Below, piece by piece: positions 40,898 to 49,428 of a DNA stretch of 64,000 nt. The notes under the pieces are model-generated. The model was not told where the DNA came from, ran no database searches, and saw nothing but the letters and a program-made list of their open reading frames with translations. How positions within the stretch are numbered: position 1 is the first letter of the stretch; every line of letters starts with the position of its first letter. Origin of the DNA: an uncultured Lachnospiraceae bacterium (GTDB lineage: Bacteria; Bacillota; Clostridia; Lachnospirales; Lachnospiraceae); NCBI GenBank assembly GCA_959022495.1, contig CAUEYX010000010.1, forward strand, positions 22,732 through 86,731, given 5' to 3'. The translations under genes and the position numbers were made by a program.

Positions 40898-41739
40898 TAT
40901 TCTATCCTCCTTAACAGCTCTTCCATCGTCTTTGGCGGCTCCATTTCCCGGGAGAGCATTCCCTTCTCCCTCATCCGCCGGTACAGCCGCATCACCGCGG
41001 GCAGTTCCAGGTTCGCCTGCTCCATCGCCGCCTCATCACCGAAGACCTGCCGGGGGGAGCCCTGCCGCAGCACCTTACCTTCATTTAAAAGTACAACCTC
41101 ATCCGCCCAGGCATACGCATAATCCACGTCATGGGTGGCCATAAGGATGGTCAGTCCCTCTTCTGCCAGACTCTCCACAATGGAGCGTACCAGCTTCCGA
41201 TGCTTCGGGTCCAGAGATGCCGCCGGTTCGTCCAGAATCAGAACTTTTGGGTGCATCACCAGGATATCCGCAATCGCCACCAGTTTCTTCTGTCCCCCGC
41301 TCAGCGCGTGGGCAGGGCGGTCCCGAAAAGGGGTAATCCCAAGCCGGCAGATCACATTTTCCACTTCTTCTCTCGCTCTTTCCTCATCCACACCCAGGTT
41401 CAGTATCCCAAAAGAAATCTCCTGAAACACGCTTGCTGAAAAAAGCTGGTCATCCGGCTCCTGGAAGACGATCCCCACTTTCTGACGGACCTCTAAAAGC
41501 CCTTTCCTCGTATACTCCACCGGAGAGCCATCGATCAGTACTCTCCCCTCCCCAGGCCGCAGGATTCCGTTCAGGCAGAGGAAAAAGGTAGATTTCCCGG
41601 AGCCGTTGCCGCCCATAAAAGCGATTTTCTTTCCCCGCCCCAGCTTCAGACTGACCGTATCCAGCGCCTTTTTCTGATTTCCTTCGTACGTATAGGAGAG
41701 CTGCTCTGTCTCCACACTCCATTCTTTTTCTTCCCTCAT
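40897..41739 (-). CDS. cbiO: Cobalt ECF transporter ATPase
   Basis: ATPase of the CbiMNQO cobalt importer, about 280 residues. It has Walker A GGNGSGKSTFFL, a Q-loop VFQEPDDQLFSASV, signature LSGGQKKLVAIA and Walker B VLILDEPAASLDP. The start ATG 41739 overlaps the cbiQ stop by four bases, with GGAG nine bases ahead; an ATG at 41754 lacks a site. Cobalt supply sits directly ahead of the chelatase gene. Confidence 0.94.
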   Translation of the reverse strand: MREEKEWSVETEQLSYTYEGNQKKALDTVSLKLGRGKKIAFMGGNGSGKSTFFLCLNGILRPGEGRVLIDGSPVEYTRKGLLEVRQKVGIVFQEPDDQLFSASVFQEISFGILNLGVDEERAREEVENVICRLGITPFRDRPAHALSGGQKKLVAIADILVMHPKVLILDEPAASLDPKHRKLVRSIVESLAEEGLTILMATHDVDYAYAWADEVVLLNEGKVLRQGSPRQVFGDEAAMEQANLELPAVMRLYRRMREKGMLSREMEPPKTMEELLRRIE

Positions 41740-42509
41740 CTCACCCAGCTCCATATTGTCATAATCAACAGTATTGTCTCATATCCCGCAATGCAGAGAA
41801 TTTCTTTTCCCTTTGCGGGGCGCTCTTCTGAAAGCACCCTAAGCTCACCGTCATAGCACCTGGATTCCATCGCGTCATACAAAATACTGGAGCGTTTTAG
41901 GGAACGGACAAGAAGCGCGGAAGCCATGCTTCCAAAGGATTTCAGCGATGTCCGGTAATTCCGGCTGCCCAGGCGTGAATTCTGGGAAATAGTAACCGCC
42001 GATGCTGTATCCATCAGCAGAAAGATGAAACGGTAGATCAAAAGCATCAACTCTATGGCCAGGGCCGGGACATGCAGTTTCTTTAATACCGCGAGAATAT
42101 CTGTCACAACCGTATTAAGGGACAGGAAGTACAGGCAGGTAACCGCTGCAAATACCTTCCCGCAGAGACGCAGTCCCTCCAGCACGGAAGATACACTCCC
42201 TGTAAGATACCATCCTCCCAGAGAAAACGCGAACGCGTCCAGGGGCGTCCTGGACAGGTTCACCACCAGCGCCGCTGTACTGACCAGCAGAAATACGGCA
42301 GGAATCAGAAGAAGTTTTCCATACCGGGCAAAAGGAATTCCCCCTTTTGCCACGGTCAGATACGTATTTACCAAAAATACCACAGCCGCCGTAAGAATCG
42401 AACGGCTGGCGATACACAGCACCAGAGTCAGAACGGCATACACGAACTTCTCCGATGCGTTTACATACCTCAGTTTTGACTGATAGCACAGCTTATCGAT
42501 GGTGATCAT
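41736..42509 (-). CDS. cbiQ: Cobalt ECF transporter membrane subunit
   Basis: Energy-coupling transmembrane protein of 257 residues that couples CbiO to CbiM/N. Hydrophobic segments lie near 22-60, 70-90, 105-130 and 240-255. The coupling-helix motif is SFGSMASALLVRSLKRSS, near residue 190. It overlaps the cbiN gene by four bases. Confidence 0.92.
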   Translation of the reverse strand: MITIDKLCYQSKLRYVNASEKFVYAVLTLVLCIASRSILTAAVVFLVNTYLTVAKGGIPFARYGKLLLIPAVFLLVSTAALVVNLSRTPLDAFAFSLGGWYLTGSVSSVLEGLRLCGKVFAAVTCLYFLSLNTVVTDILAVLKKLHVPALAIELMLLIYRFIFLLMDTASAVTISQNSRLGSRNYRTSLKSFGSMASALLVRSLKRSSILYDAMESRCYDGELRVLSEERPAKGKEILCIAGYETILLIMTIWSWVR

Positions 42510-42850
42510 TGATTTCCTTTCCTGTCATCCGCGTTCTCCATGCCTGTGGCTTTCTGCCACTTTCTGCGCTCCGTAAAGCGGCCCATAAAGAAGGCAATGA
42601 TCCCCACGCCGATTCCGGTCTGTATACAGAAAATCAGGCTCTCCACTTCCCCGGGAAGCTCTCCTCCCAGCGCGGTCTCAAGGACCGGGGTGAACCATGG
42701 AGTATACTCTCCCTGGATTTCTTCGATCATAACGCTTCCCGCGTCATCCGATCCTCCGAACTTGGCGTCCTTTAAAGCGAACAGCGGTACAGCGGCAATC
42801 AACACTGCGGCGATAAGCAGTACAAGAACCAACTTTGTATTCTTTGTCAT
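42506..42850 (-). CDS. cbiN: Cobalt transport protein CbiN
   Basis: Small accessory subunit of 114 residues that assists CbiM in loading cobalt. It has an N-terminal membrane segment (about 5-25) and a second one (about 75-95). The outside loop between them includes FGGSDDAGSVMIEEIQGEY with the conserved PWFTPV and ELPGEVESLIFCIQTGIG. The ATG at 42850 follows GAGGCGAAGTAGG. It overlaps the cbiQ start by four bases. Confidence 0.92.
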   Translation of the reverse strand: MTKNTKLVLVLLIAAVLIAAVPLFALKDAKFGGSDDAGSVMIEEIQGEYTPWFTPVLETALGGELPGEVESLIFCIQTGIGVGIIAFFMGRFTERRKWQKATGMENADDRKGNQ

Positions 42851-42851
42851 C

Positions 42852-43607
42852 CTACTTCGCCTCCTTTCCTTTGAGGAAGCCGATATTGCGCAGTTCCGGC
42901 ACAGCATATGTCTCAAGGCCGATCACAATCACCACGGTCAGGATTCCCTCAATCACTGCCAGAGGGAGCTGTGTGGGCGCGAACACACCGAGGAATTTCA
43001 CCGCTGACGCGGCTGTCCCTCCCACCTCGGAAGGATAGGCCAGCGCAAGCTGGAAGGAAGTCACACAGTATGTAAAAATATCTCCCAGGAAGGCCGCGAG
43101 AAATACAGATATTCTGCGGTTTACATTGAATTTCATGCACAGTTTATAGATGCCGAATGATACGATGGGGCCTGCCACAGCCATGGAAAACGTATTTGCC
43201 CCCAGTGTGGTCAGTCCCCCATGCGCCAGGAGCACCGCCTGGAAAATCAGGACGATAATCCCAAGCACGCTGACAGCCGCCGGTCCGAACAGAATCGCTC
43301 CAAGGCCTGTCCCCGTCATATGGGAACAGCTTCCCGTAACAGACGGGATCTTCAGCGATGAAATCACAAAGATAAATGCCCCTGACATCGCGATCAGCGT
43401 CAGGTTCTTCCGATTTGTTTTTACTTTGTTCTTCAGGGAAATAAAGCCCGCGGTCAGAAACGGCAGGCAGACGATCCCCCACGCCACACAGTAAGATGCG
43501 GGCAGGTACCCCTCCATGATATGCATCGCGTTCACTGCCGGCGAGACTGCCAGCAGTAAGGCTGCCGCGATGGATGCCTTCAGCAGAAGTTTCTCTTTTT
43601 TGTTCAT
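42852..43607 (-). CDS. cbiM: Cobalt ECF transporter substrate-capture subunit
   Basis: Substrate-binding membrane protein of the cobalt importer, 251 residues. A leader sequence of 27 residues precedes MHIMEGYLP, whose His co-ordinates Co2+ after processing. Further landmarks are VTGSCSHMTGTGLGAILFGP (20 residues) and LTTLGANTFSMAVAGP. AAAGGAGAG precedes ATG 43607. It is the first gene behind the cobalamin riboswitch, so cobalt import is the regulated entry of the long operon. Confidence 0.94.
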   Translation of the reverse strand: MNKKEKLLLKASIAAALLLAVSPAVNAMHIMEGYLPASYCVAWGIVCLPFLTAGFISLKNKVKTNRKNLTLIAMSGAFIFVISSLKIPSVTGSCSHMTGTGLGAILFGPAAVSVLGIIVLIFQAVLLAHGGLTTLGANTFSMAVAGPIVSFGIYKLCMKFNVNRRISVFLAAFLGDIFTYCVTSFQLALAYPSEVGGTAASAVKFLGVFAPTQLPLAVIEGILTVVIVIGLETYAVPELRNIGFLKGKEAK

Positions 43608-43710
43608 GTTCTCTACTCTCCTTTTTACAGCTTTTCTCTGAAATATTTCCAGGTGCCGCAAAACAGGAAAGCAGTCTGCAGCATACACCCGGTCATATCC
43701 CCGTAACCTT

Positions 43711-43897
43711 CCAGACCCATTTAAAAGCGAATATTCTGGCTCAGGCCTCACCGCGTACACTCCGCCTTCCCACAGATCGCTCTGCAGTGACTTCTGTTTT
43801 TCACAGATTGGAATGCCGCTCCGCCATTACAGCAACGGGTATTGCGCAGGATTTGCACCTGACTTCCTCGTACCTTTTAAATGTATGCCGGATCTGG
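43711..43897 (-). promoter_or_regulatory. Cobalamin riboswitch upstream of cbiM
   Basis: On the minus strand the conserved aptamer blocks occur in order: GAAGTCAGGTGCAAATCCTG, CCCGTTGCTGTAA, GAAGTCACTG (the B12 box), GGGAAGGCG and GAGCCAGAATATTCG. The closing P1 stem pairs 43718-43727 with 43874-43883 (10 of 10), extended by CCAGA/TCTGG. It lies between the btuR and cbiM genes. Cobalamin binding is expected to lower expression of the downstream operon; a separate terminator hairpin before cbiM was not clear. Confidence 0.93.
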
Positions 43898-43964
43898 ATC
43901 TCTATGTGAAATGCGTCCCGGCAGGCTCCTGCTCCGCCTCAGCGCATGACACACCATAAATGAT

Positions 43965-44492
43965 TTAATATTCAATTCCCTTTCTGGCCAGAATGCCCTG
44001 GTCAAAAGGGTGTTTTATTTTGCGTATCTCTGATACATAATCTGCCAGCTCAATCAGTTCTGGCCCCGGGTCCCTCCCGGTCAGGACAACCTCCAGCCTC
44101 TCCGGCTTCGCCAAAAGAAAGGTCAGCGCTTCCTGCCGGTCAAACAGCCCGTAACGGTACGCGGCCATAAACTCATCCATCACCAGCAGATCAAATCCGC
44201 CCTCAGCGGTTTTCGTCCTGACGTACTCCCACAGACCGCGGTACATCTGCCGGGCCTCTTTCTTTTCTTCTTCTGACAGCGTATGAAAGAAGCCGTAGGA
44301 GCGGTCCATGTGAAGGACTTCAAGCCCAGGGACGGCATCCAGGATTTTCAGCTCCCCGGAATTCTCATTTTTCAGAAACCGGGCAAACAACACGCGCTTC
44401 CCGCTGCCTGCCGCCCTCACGGCAAGACCGATGGCGGCCGTTGTCTTTCCTTTCCCGTCGCCGCAGTAAATGTGGATCAATCCCTGCTCCAT
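43965..44492 (-). CDS. btuR: Cob(I)yrinic acid a,c-diamide adenosyltransferase
   Basis: Adds the 5'-deoxyadenosyl group to corrinoids; 175 residues of the CobA/BtuR (CobO) family. It starts MEQGLIHIYCGDGKGKTTAA with a P-loop at residues 10-18, then LFARFLKNENSGEL, DLLVMDEFMAAYRYGLF and VVLTGRDPGPELIELADYVS. The ATG at 44492 follows AAAGGAAAG; a longer reading is not supported. It has its own promoter (44554-44582) and lies directly before the riboswitch. Confidence 0.93.
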   Translation of the reverse strand: MEQGLIHIYCGDGKGKTTAAIGLAVRAAGSGKRVLFARFLKNENSGELKILDAVPGLEVLHMDRSYGFFHTLSEEEKKEARQMYRGLWEYVRTKTAEGGFDLLVMDEFMAAYRYGLFDRQEALTFLLAKPERLEVVLTGRDPGPELIELADYVSEIRKIKHPFDQGILARKGIEY

Positions 44493-44553
44493 CCCCGTCT
44501 TTCCTTTCCACAGTTGTGCCCCATCGGCGGCACATGATTTCAACTGATTTTCT

Positions 44554-44582
44554 ATTTTATCACACACCGCGGTCCCATACAA
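44554..44582 (-). promoter_or_regulatory. Promoter upstream of btuR
   Basis: On the minus strand TTGTAT (44577-44582) and TAAAAT (44554-44559) are 17 bases apart, about 62 bases before the btuR start. The 178-base gap to cbiJ is AT-rich and shows no clear terminator. Confidence 0.5.
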
Positions 44583-44669
44583 TGTATTCTATCTTTTTTA
44601 TTCATACTTTTTTGGAATATTTTCTGATTTATACAAATTATATTAGGATCTGCGTCATAGTTTTAATCA

Positions 44670-45494
44670 TCAGCCTTCCACGCAGTACTGCCGGATAATC
44701 TCCTTTGTTCTCTCCAGGCTCTCCCCGTCCTCCCGTGGTCTTTCAATTACTACGGGCACTGCTCCCGCCTCCCTGGCCGCTTCCAGCTTCTCCTCATAGC
44801 CTCCCTCCTTCCCGGACTCTTTTGTGACGAAATAGGCCGCTTTGGTATGGCGCAGGAGAGCCAGGTTCAGCTCCTTCGAAAACGGCCCCTGCATGGCAAT
44901 CAGCCGGCTTCCCTGAAATCCCAGACGCACGCTCTCATTGACAGCCTCCGAGGTGGAAAGCACTCTGGCAAAACACCGCTCTTGATATCCTTCAATCTCT
45001 GTGTACAGATGCAGTTCTTTACTTCCCGTAGCAATCAGGATGTTACCGGAAGTCCCTTTTAAATATTCTACGGCCTGGCGGACCGACTCCACCACAACCG
45101 GCCGCTCTGCGCTGTCGATCCGCGCTGCCGGCTCTCTTTCCCTCAGGCAGCGGACATACCCCGCCCCTGCACTGGTGCAGGCAGAGCGGATATTCTCTGT
45201 AACTGCCCGGGCAAATGGATGGGTGGCATCGATCACAAGCTGGATTCGATTCTCTTTTAAAAACTGTCTGATCTGGCTTTCATCCATTCTGCCCGCAGCC
45301 AGACGGATTCCGGGATATTCTCCCAGGAGCTCTTTCCCATATTCCGTGGCAGTACTCACATAACACCCGGCACCGATGGCCGCCGCATATTCTGCCAGCT
45401 TTCTTCCCTCTGTCGTCCCGGCGAAAATCAGAATCTCCGGTGCCGGGATCTTGTCTCTTCTGCTGTCCTTCTCCATCCGCATCACCTCATCCAT
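44670..45494 (-). CDS. cbiJ: Cobalt-precorrin-6A reductase
   Basis: NADH-dependent reductase of the corrin ring, 274 residues. The Rossmann-like opening EILIFAGTTEGRKLAEYAA, LAAGRMDESQIRQFL and VIDATHPFARAVTENI are conserved. LIAMQGPFSKELNLALL and VTKESGKEGGYEEKLEAA occur near the end. The start at 45494 overlaps the cbiG stop (TGATG); a methionine at 45482 is possible. Together with cbiG it lies outside the main cbi run but is needed for the same pathway. Confidence 0.92.
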   Translation of the reverse strand: MDEVMRMEKDSRRDKIPAPEILIFAGTTEGRKLAEYAAAIGAGCYVSTATEYGKELLGEYPGIRLAAGRMDESQIRQFLKENRIQLVIDATHPFARAVTENIRSACTSAGAGYVRCLREREPAARIDSAERPVVVESVRQAVEYLKGTSGNILIATGSKELHLYTEIEGYQERCFARVLSTSEAVNESVRLGFQGSRLIAMQGPFSKELNLALLRHTKAAYFVTKESGKEGGYEEKLEAAREAGAVPVVIERPREDGESLERTKEIIRQYCVEG

Positions 45495-46564
45495 CAGCTG
45501 AAAACCAGCGTCACCGGCAGCCGCACCAGAGCGGCGGTCATTGCCTGCCCAATCCACTTTCCCTGGATCAGCTCTCCTCCACCGCCGCAGGCAAGGGCCG
45601 CCCGCTCGCATACATTATCCACGCCCGCCGTCTGCTGTACAAATGCGGACCGGGAGGTAACTTCCTGTATTTTCCCCAGTTCCTCCGCAGTGTATACCCG
45701 AAACGGGACCCGGTATTTTTCCGCCAGTGCCAGAATGGCCGGCTCATCCTGTTTCAGGTCAATGCTGGAGAGCACTTTCACCTGCTCCATCACAAGACCA
45801 TGTTCTGCCAGCAGATTGGTCAGCCCTTCCTCAAGAACCTCCGCGGCGATCCCCCTGCGGCAGCCGATCCCGGCTGCCACGTTCTTAGGCCGCAGGATCA
45901 GTGTCCCCTTCGGTGCCCGGGACTGGTCTGATATAAGGATACGGTGTGCATATTCCCGCGCTTCCTCCCAGTTTTTACACAGCTTGAGCTCTTGTGGAAG
46001 CTCCCCTTTTATCCGGCATTGTGGATACTCCGGGAAAAAGCCGATCCGCTCTCCCTCCAGAACCGCCGCCGAGACAGCCCGTGCCTCCTCACGGTCTGTC
46101 AGGTACAGCCCGCTCCGCTGGGCGAACACATCTGCCGCGAACTTTCCCTGCACATCTGTAGCCGTCGTGTGGACTACTTCCGCCCCGATCTGGGGCGCCA
46201 GCGCTTCCGCGAGACTCACAGCGCCGCCCACATGTCCTGAAAGCAGGGGAATCACATACCGGGCCTTCTCATCGATCACCAGCACAGCCGGGTCCGTAAA
46301 CTTATCCTTCACCCACGGCGAAATACAGCGCACGGCAATGCCCGCGGCACCGATAAAGATCAAGTCATGACGCCCCCAGCACTCGCCGGCCAATGCCCTG
46401 GTATCATCCGGCAGGGGAGAGAGTTCCCCGATGGCATACTTTCTCACCGCATACCCGGAGCACGTCTGCCCCATGCGGCGAAGCGCCGCGCACACCACTG
46501 CATTCAGTTTTGTCCCTGTCCGGGTAAAACTGAACACCCTTATCGTACGTCCATTCTCAGCCAT
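45494..46564 (-). CDS. cbiG: Cobalt-precorrin-5A hydrolase
   Basis: Opens the delta-lactone of cobalt-precorrin-5A and releases acetaldehyde; 356 residues. The N-terminal domain has FIGAAGIAVRCISPWVKDK and VIPLLSGHVGGAVSLAEALA, and the C-terminal domain GIGCRRGIAAEVLEEGL, SSIDLKQDEPAILALA and ALACGGGGELIQGKW. GGAGGATATT precedes ATG 46564. The start lies eight bases within the end of an unrecognised gene, so the two are probably translated together. Confidence 0.93.
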   Translation of the reverse strand: MAENGRTIRVFSFTRTGTKLNAVVCAALRRMGQTCSGYAVRKYAIGELSPLPDDTRALAGECWGRHDLIFIGAAGIAVRCISPWVKDKFTDPAVLVIDEKARYVIPLLSGHVGGAVSLAEALAPQIGAEVVHTTATDVQGKFAADVFAQRSGLYLTDREEARAVSAAVLEGERIGFFPEYPQCRIKGELPQELKLCKNWEEAREYAHRILISDQSRAPKGTLILRPKNVAAGIGCRRGIAAEVLEEGLTNLLAEHGLVMEQVKVLSSIDLKQDEPAILALAEKYRVPFRVYTAEELGKIQEVTSRSAFVQQTAGVDNVCERAALACGGGGELIQGKWIGQAMTAALVRLPVTLVFS

Positions 46565-47561
46565 AATATCCTCCCTGCTTATCCGAAGCCAGATCTGCCT
46601 CCACACAGAATTCTTCCGCCTCTCTGATAGAAAATACCGCTCTCCAGCGCACTTCCGCCTGAGGCTCAAACCACAGAGAAGAGCAGGCGCTTCGCACCGG
46701 AAGACCTGCCTCCCCACTGCGGGCGCACCCGGACAAAACGGCCACACTGCAGGCAGTCACCGCTTCCCCCTGCCCTGCCAGGCCTTTCCTCCGTCTCGGA
46801 GGGTCCCCTTCCCCACAGTCAAATACGCTTAGTTCCTCCATCGGGATGTCCGGCTCAACCGTATAGTTAAGGACCTGAAGGTATGACGGATATTCCAGAT
46901 CATCCCCGGCATCCATGTTATACTCTTCCGGTGTACACGAGACAACAGTAAGTGTGTAACTTTCCCCTGACAATGGATGCACAAGCTTGATCTGTTTTGT
47001 TCCTTCTCCAGCCCCTGTTGTAAAATGCGCCGCTGTGACGCTCTGGAAATCAGAAGTCAGCCTGCATGCCATCTTCTCCGGCGAAAGCACAGAATCGTCC
47101 TCCCATTCATAGGACTCTCTTGTAAAAACCCATCCGTATTCTCTGCCGCACCCATATTCCTCCATCAGCTCTTCCACTTCACATTCGTTCTCCTGGACCA
47201 GCGGGTTCCATGCCACGGCACACCATCCCCTGCTCTTAAGCCGCCTGCCGTCCAATATCATTTCAACGGCAAAATTCCGGCAGAACGGGGACTCTCTCTC
47301 CAGCTGCTCCAGATCTTCCGAAGAGAGTTTCTCACCGTCCCTGCCGCCCCATTTATCCAGAAACGCAGCGATATCCCCAGGCTGTACGCGCATGCACACA
47401 TCCATGACAGCGCCTGCTTCCCCCAGATAGACCGCGGGGATGCACAGCTGCTTTCCATTCCATGACAGCAGGCCGCCAGAAGGAGCATGCACAGGGATCT
47501 GTTTCAGCGGCGCCTCTTCCTTCCCGTTATACCAAAAACTCTTCCCATAATAGACTTTCAT
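46557..47561 (-). CDS. Unrecognised protein coupled to cbiG
   Basis: A 334-residue protein I do not recognise. It has no signal peptide or clear membrane segment and is acidic, with 12 or so cysteines, four of them at the C-terminal end of a Gly/Ala-rich section (ACSVAVLSGCARSG). The N-terminal half includes MKVYYGKSFWYNGKEE and MDVCMRVQPGDIAAFLDKW; the middle has WCAVAWNPLVQENECEVEEL. Its stop overlaps the cbiG start by eight bases and GGGAG precedes its ATG, so it appears to be a genuine gene of the same operon. A role in cobalamin synthesis is only suggested by position. Confidence 0.7.
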   Translation of the reverse strand: MKVYYGKSFWYNGKEEAPLKQIPVHAPSGGLLSWNGKQLCIPAVYLGEAGAVMDVCMRVQPGDIAAFLDKWGGRDGEKLSSEDLEQLERESPFCRNFAVEMILDGRRLKSRGWCAVAWNPLVQENECEVEELMEEYGCGREYGWVFTRESYEWEDDSVLSPEKMACRLTSDFQSVTAAHFTTGAGEGTKQIKLVHPLSGESYTLTVVSCTPEEYNMDAGDDLEYPSYLQVLNYTVEPDIPMEELSVFDCGEGDPPRRRKGLAGQGEAVTACSVAVLSGCARSGEAGLPVRSACSSLWFEPQAEVRWRAVFSIREAEEFCVEADLASDKQGGYYG

Positions 47562-47582
47562 TGGTCATTTCTCCCTGCTCAC

Positions 47583-48071
47583 TTACGTGACATCTTCCAG
47601 CTGGAACCGGATTACCTTTGCAAGATCCTTTCGTTCCAGCTCCACCTGATACCCGATTTTCCCTCCGCTGAAAATAATTTTCTCCTGCTTCTCTGCGCTT
47701 TTGTCGATCACAGTCGTAAACTGCTTCTTCATCCCGATCGGTGAGCATCCGCCGTGCACATACCCGGTAAGAGGGAGAAGTTCCTTTAAGTGGATCATCT
47801 CAATACTCTTCTCTCCCACGCTCCGGGCAGCCTTTTTCAGATCCAGCTCTCTGTTCACGGGGATAACAAACACGTAGTTTGTCTTTGACTTTCCCACAGT
47901 GACCAGCGTTTTAAATACCATGTCAGGATCTTCTTTCAGCGCCGCCGCTGCCTCCATTCCGCTTACCGCGCCGGAATCCAGGTAATTGTGGCTGATATAA
48001 CGGATCTTCTTCTGTTCCAATATGCGCATGACATTGGTCTTATCATAATTCTTTCCATTGTTCTTTCCCAT
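47583..48071 (-). CDS. ybaK: YbaK/EbsC-family aminoacyl-tRNA deacylase
   Basis: Cytoplasmic editing-domain protein of 162 residues, most like YbaK, which removes Cys from Cys-tRNA(Pro). It contains KTNVMRILEQKKIRY, MVFKTLVTVGKSK, VIPVNRELDLKKAARSVGEK (with the catalytic-type Lys) and TGYVHGGCSPIGMKK. The ATG at 48071 follows AAAGGATGG. The preceding and following genes run the same way and leave 13-22 base gaps. Confidence 0.88.
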   Translation of the reverse strand: MGKNNGKNYDKTNVMRILEQKKIRYISHNYLDSGAVSGMEAAAALKEDPDMVFKTLVTVGKSKTNYVFVIPVNRELDLKKAARSVGEKSIEMIHLKELLPLTGYVHGGCSPIGMKKQFTTVIDKSAEKQEKIIFSGGKIGYQVELERKDLAKVIRFQLEDVT

Positions 48072-48084
48072 AAAAACCCATCCT

Positions 48085-48477
48085 TTACCGCAGATCGTTT
48101 TCATCCACAAACGCATCCATCAGGCTTCCATATCCATAGAAATCTACCACATATTTTATGCCATCCAAAACTTCCTGCCTGGTATAGTCATGTTCTGTAA
48201 GGAATTCATCCGATTTCCCGTTCAGCTTCTCATAAAACATCAGCGTCAGTTCAAAGTAAGCCCTGCTGTCCTGCTCCAGCCCATCAACTAGAATATTTTC
48301 TGCTTCGTTGATCTCCCCGCTGTCAATCATCGAAATCAACTTTTTATACTGATCCAGCATCTCCAGCGGAACCACCGTCTCCTCATCCTGATCGATATCT
48401 TTGCCAAAAACCAGTCGGATGAGCATCCGTACCAGCTCATGCACAATCCGCATATAATAATCCTTTTCCTCGAACAT
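48085..48477 (-). CDS. DUF6483-like small protein
   Basis: Helical protein of 130 residues. It opens MFEEKDYYMRIVHELVRM, which I recall from short clostridial proteins of the DUF6483 family; the recall is not checked. There are no Cys or metal motifs and the composition is acidic, with several EE and DE pairs. The ATG at 48477 follows GAAAGGAAGAGG. Function unknown. Confidence 0.68.
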   Translation of the reverse strand: MFEEKDYYMRIVHELVRMLIRLVFGKDIDQDEETVVPLEMLDQYKKLISMIDSGEINEAENILVDGLEQDSRAYFELTLMFYEKLNGKSDEFLTEHDYTRQEVLDGIKYVVDFYGYGSLMDAFVDENDLR

Positions 48478-48547
48478 AATTCCTCTTCCTTTCTCAACAT
48501 CTGACACGGCCCTGGCATCCGCCCGCCTTTTTCTACATTCTGTAACT

Positions 48548-49279
48548 TCACTCCGGTTTCCGCACTTTCACCAGCAGCATCATGGGACGGCGCATCTCAT
48601 CTTTCATACCCGGCTCTTCCAACATCCCCGCCGGCGGCACCGCTTCCTCCACAGCCTCAATGACAAATCCGCACGATAACAGCCCTCCAAGAATCTGCGT
48701 CAGCGTATGATGCTGTTTGATCACCTCGCAGCCGAGAAAATGTGTCTTTCTCTCTCCTGGATAAAAATAATGATCCACCGGCCAGTAAAGCAGTGTCCCC
48801 TTCTCATCCCTGATCCATTCCTGCCCCTGACGCGCAGTAAAAACAGGGTGTTCTATATTAAACAAAAATGCACCTCCCGGGACCAGGCTGAACCAGATCT
48901 TCTCATATATCCGCCTCAGATTGGCAACATAATGAAGCACCAGATTCGAGATCACAAGATCCCATATATTGTCCGGGCTGTTATATTCTTCGATATCACA
49001 CATACAGTAGGTGATCCTGTCGTCCCCGTTCCTTTTACGGGCTTCTTCTATCATCCGGGCGCTGATATCAATCCCAAGGACCTGGACAGCCCCCTGATCT
49101 ACAGCATACTTACAGTGCCATCCATAACCGCACCCCAGATCAAGCACACGTTTCCCGCAGACATCCGGGAACAGCTTCCGAAACTGCTGCCATTCACCGG
49201 CGCCGGACAAGCCGTTACGGCTCCTGGACATTTTTGCATATTGTTCAAAAAACGCTTTGTCATCATATGTTATATTCAT
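48548..49279 (-). CDS. Class I SAM-dependent methyltransferase
   Basis: Protein of 243 residues with the SAM-binding motifs RVLDLGCGYGWHCKYA (residues 45-60) and VLGIDISARMIEEAR. The acidic post-II motif LVISNLVLHYV and post-III motif LVPGGAFLFNIEHPVF are also clear. AGGAG precedes ATG 49279. The substrate is not known; small-molecule methylation of the UbiE/COQ5 type is usual. It is 70 bases ahead of the DUF6483-like gene. Confidence 0.87.
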   Translation of the reverse strand: MNITYDDKAFFEQYAKMSRSRNGLSGAGEWQQFRKLFPDVCGKRVLDLGCGYGWHCKYAVDQGAVQVLGIDISARMIEEARKRNGDDRITYCMCDIEEYNSPDNIWDLVISNLVLHYVANLRRIYEKIWFSLVPGGAFLFNIEHPVFTARQGQEWIRDEKGTLLYWPVDHYFYPGERKTHFLGCEVIKQHHTLTQILGGLLSCGFVIEAVEEAVPPAGMLEEPGMKDEMRRPMMLLVKVRKPE

Positions 49280-49415
49280 CCGCTGGATCTCCTGTCCTAT
49301 TTCTTATAGCAGTTCTCCCCGCAGGACTTCCGCAGATAAAGCACTGCCTTTTAAGTCCCCATTCACCCTCTGTATGTTCATCTCCGATATTGTCTGCTAA
49401 CACAACTGCTTTCAT
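49263..49415 (-). pseudogene. Remnant of an MBL-fold hydrolase gene
   Basis: The ATG at 49415 has a good ribosome site (AAAGGAAT) and begins MKAVVLADNIGDEHTEGEWG, which matches the start of MBL-fold proteins of the RBP-type hydrolase family. After about 22 residues the similarity ends and the frame closes at 49263. In the adjoining frame GSALSAEVLRGELL with a stop can be read, as if the middle was lost. It is therefore most likely a deletion remnant rather than a functioning gene. Confidence 0.5.
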
Positions 49416-49428
49416 GATTCTATTCCTT

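Noticed and set aside
43574..43909. Plus-strand open frame over the riboswitch
   Set aside because: The conserved cobalamin aptamer on the minus strand explains this stretch, and the frame has no similarity or start signal.
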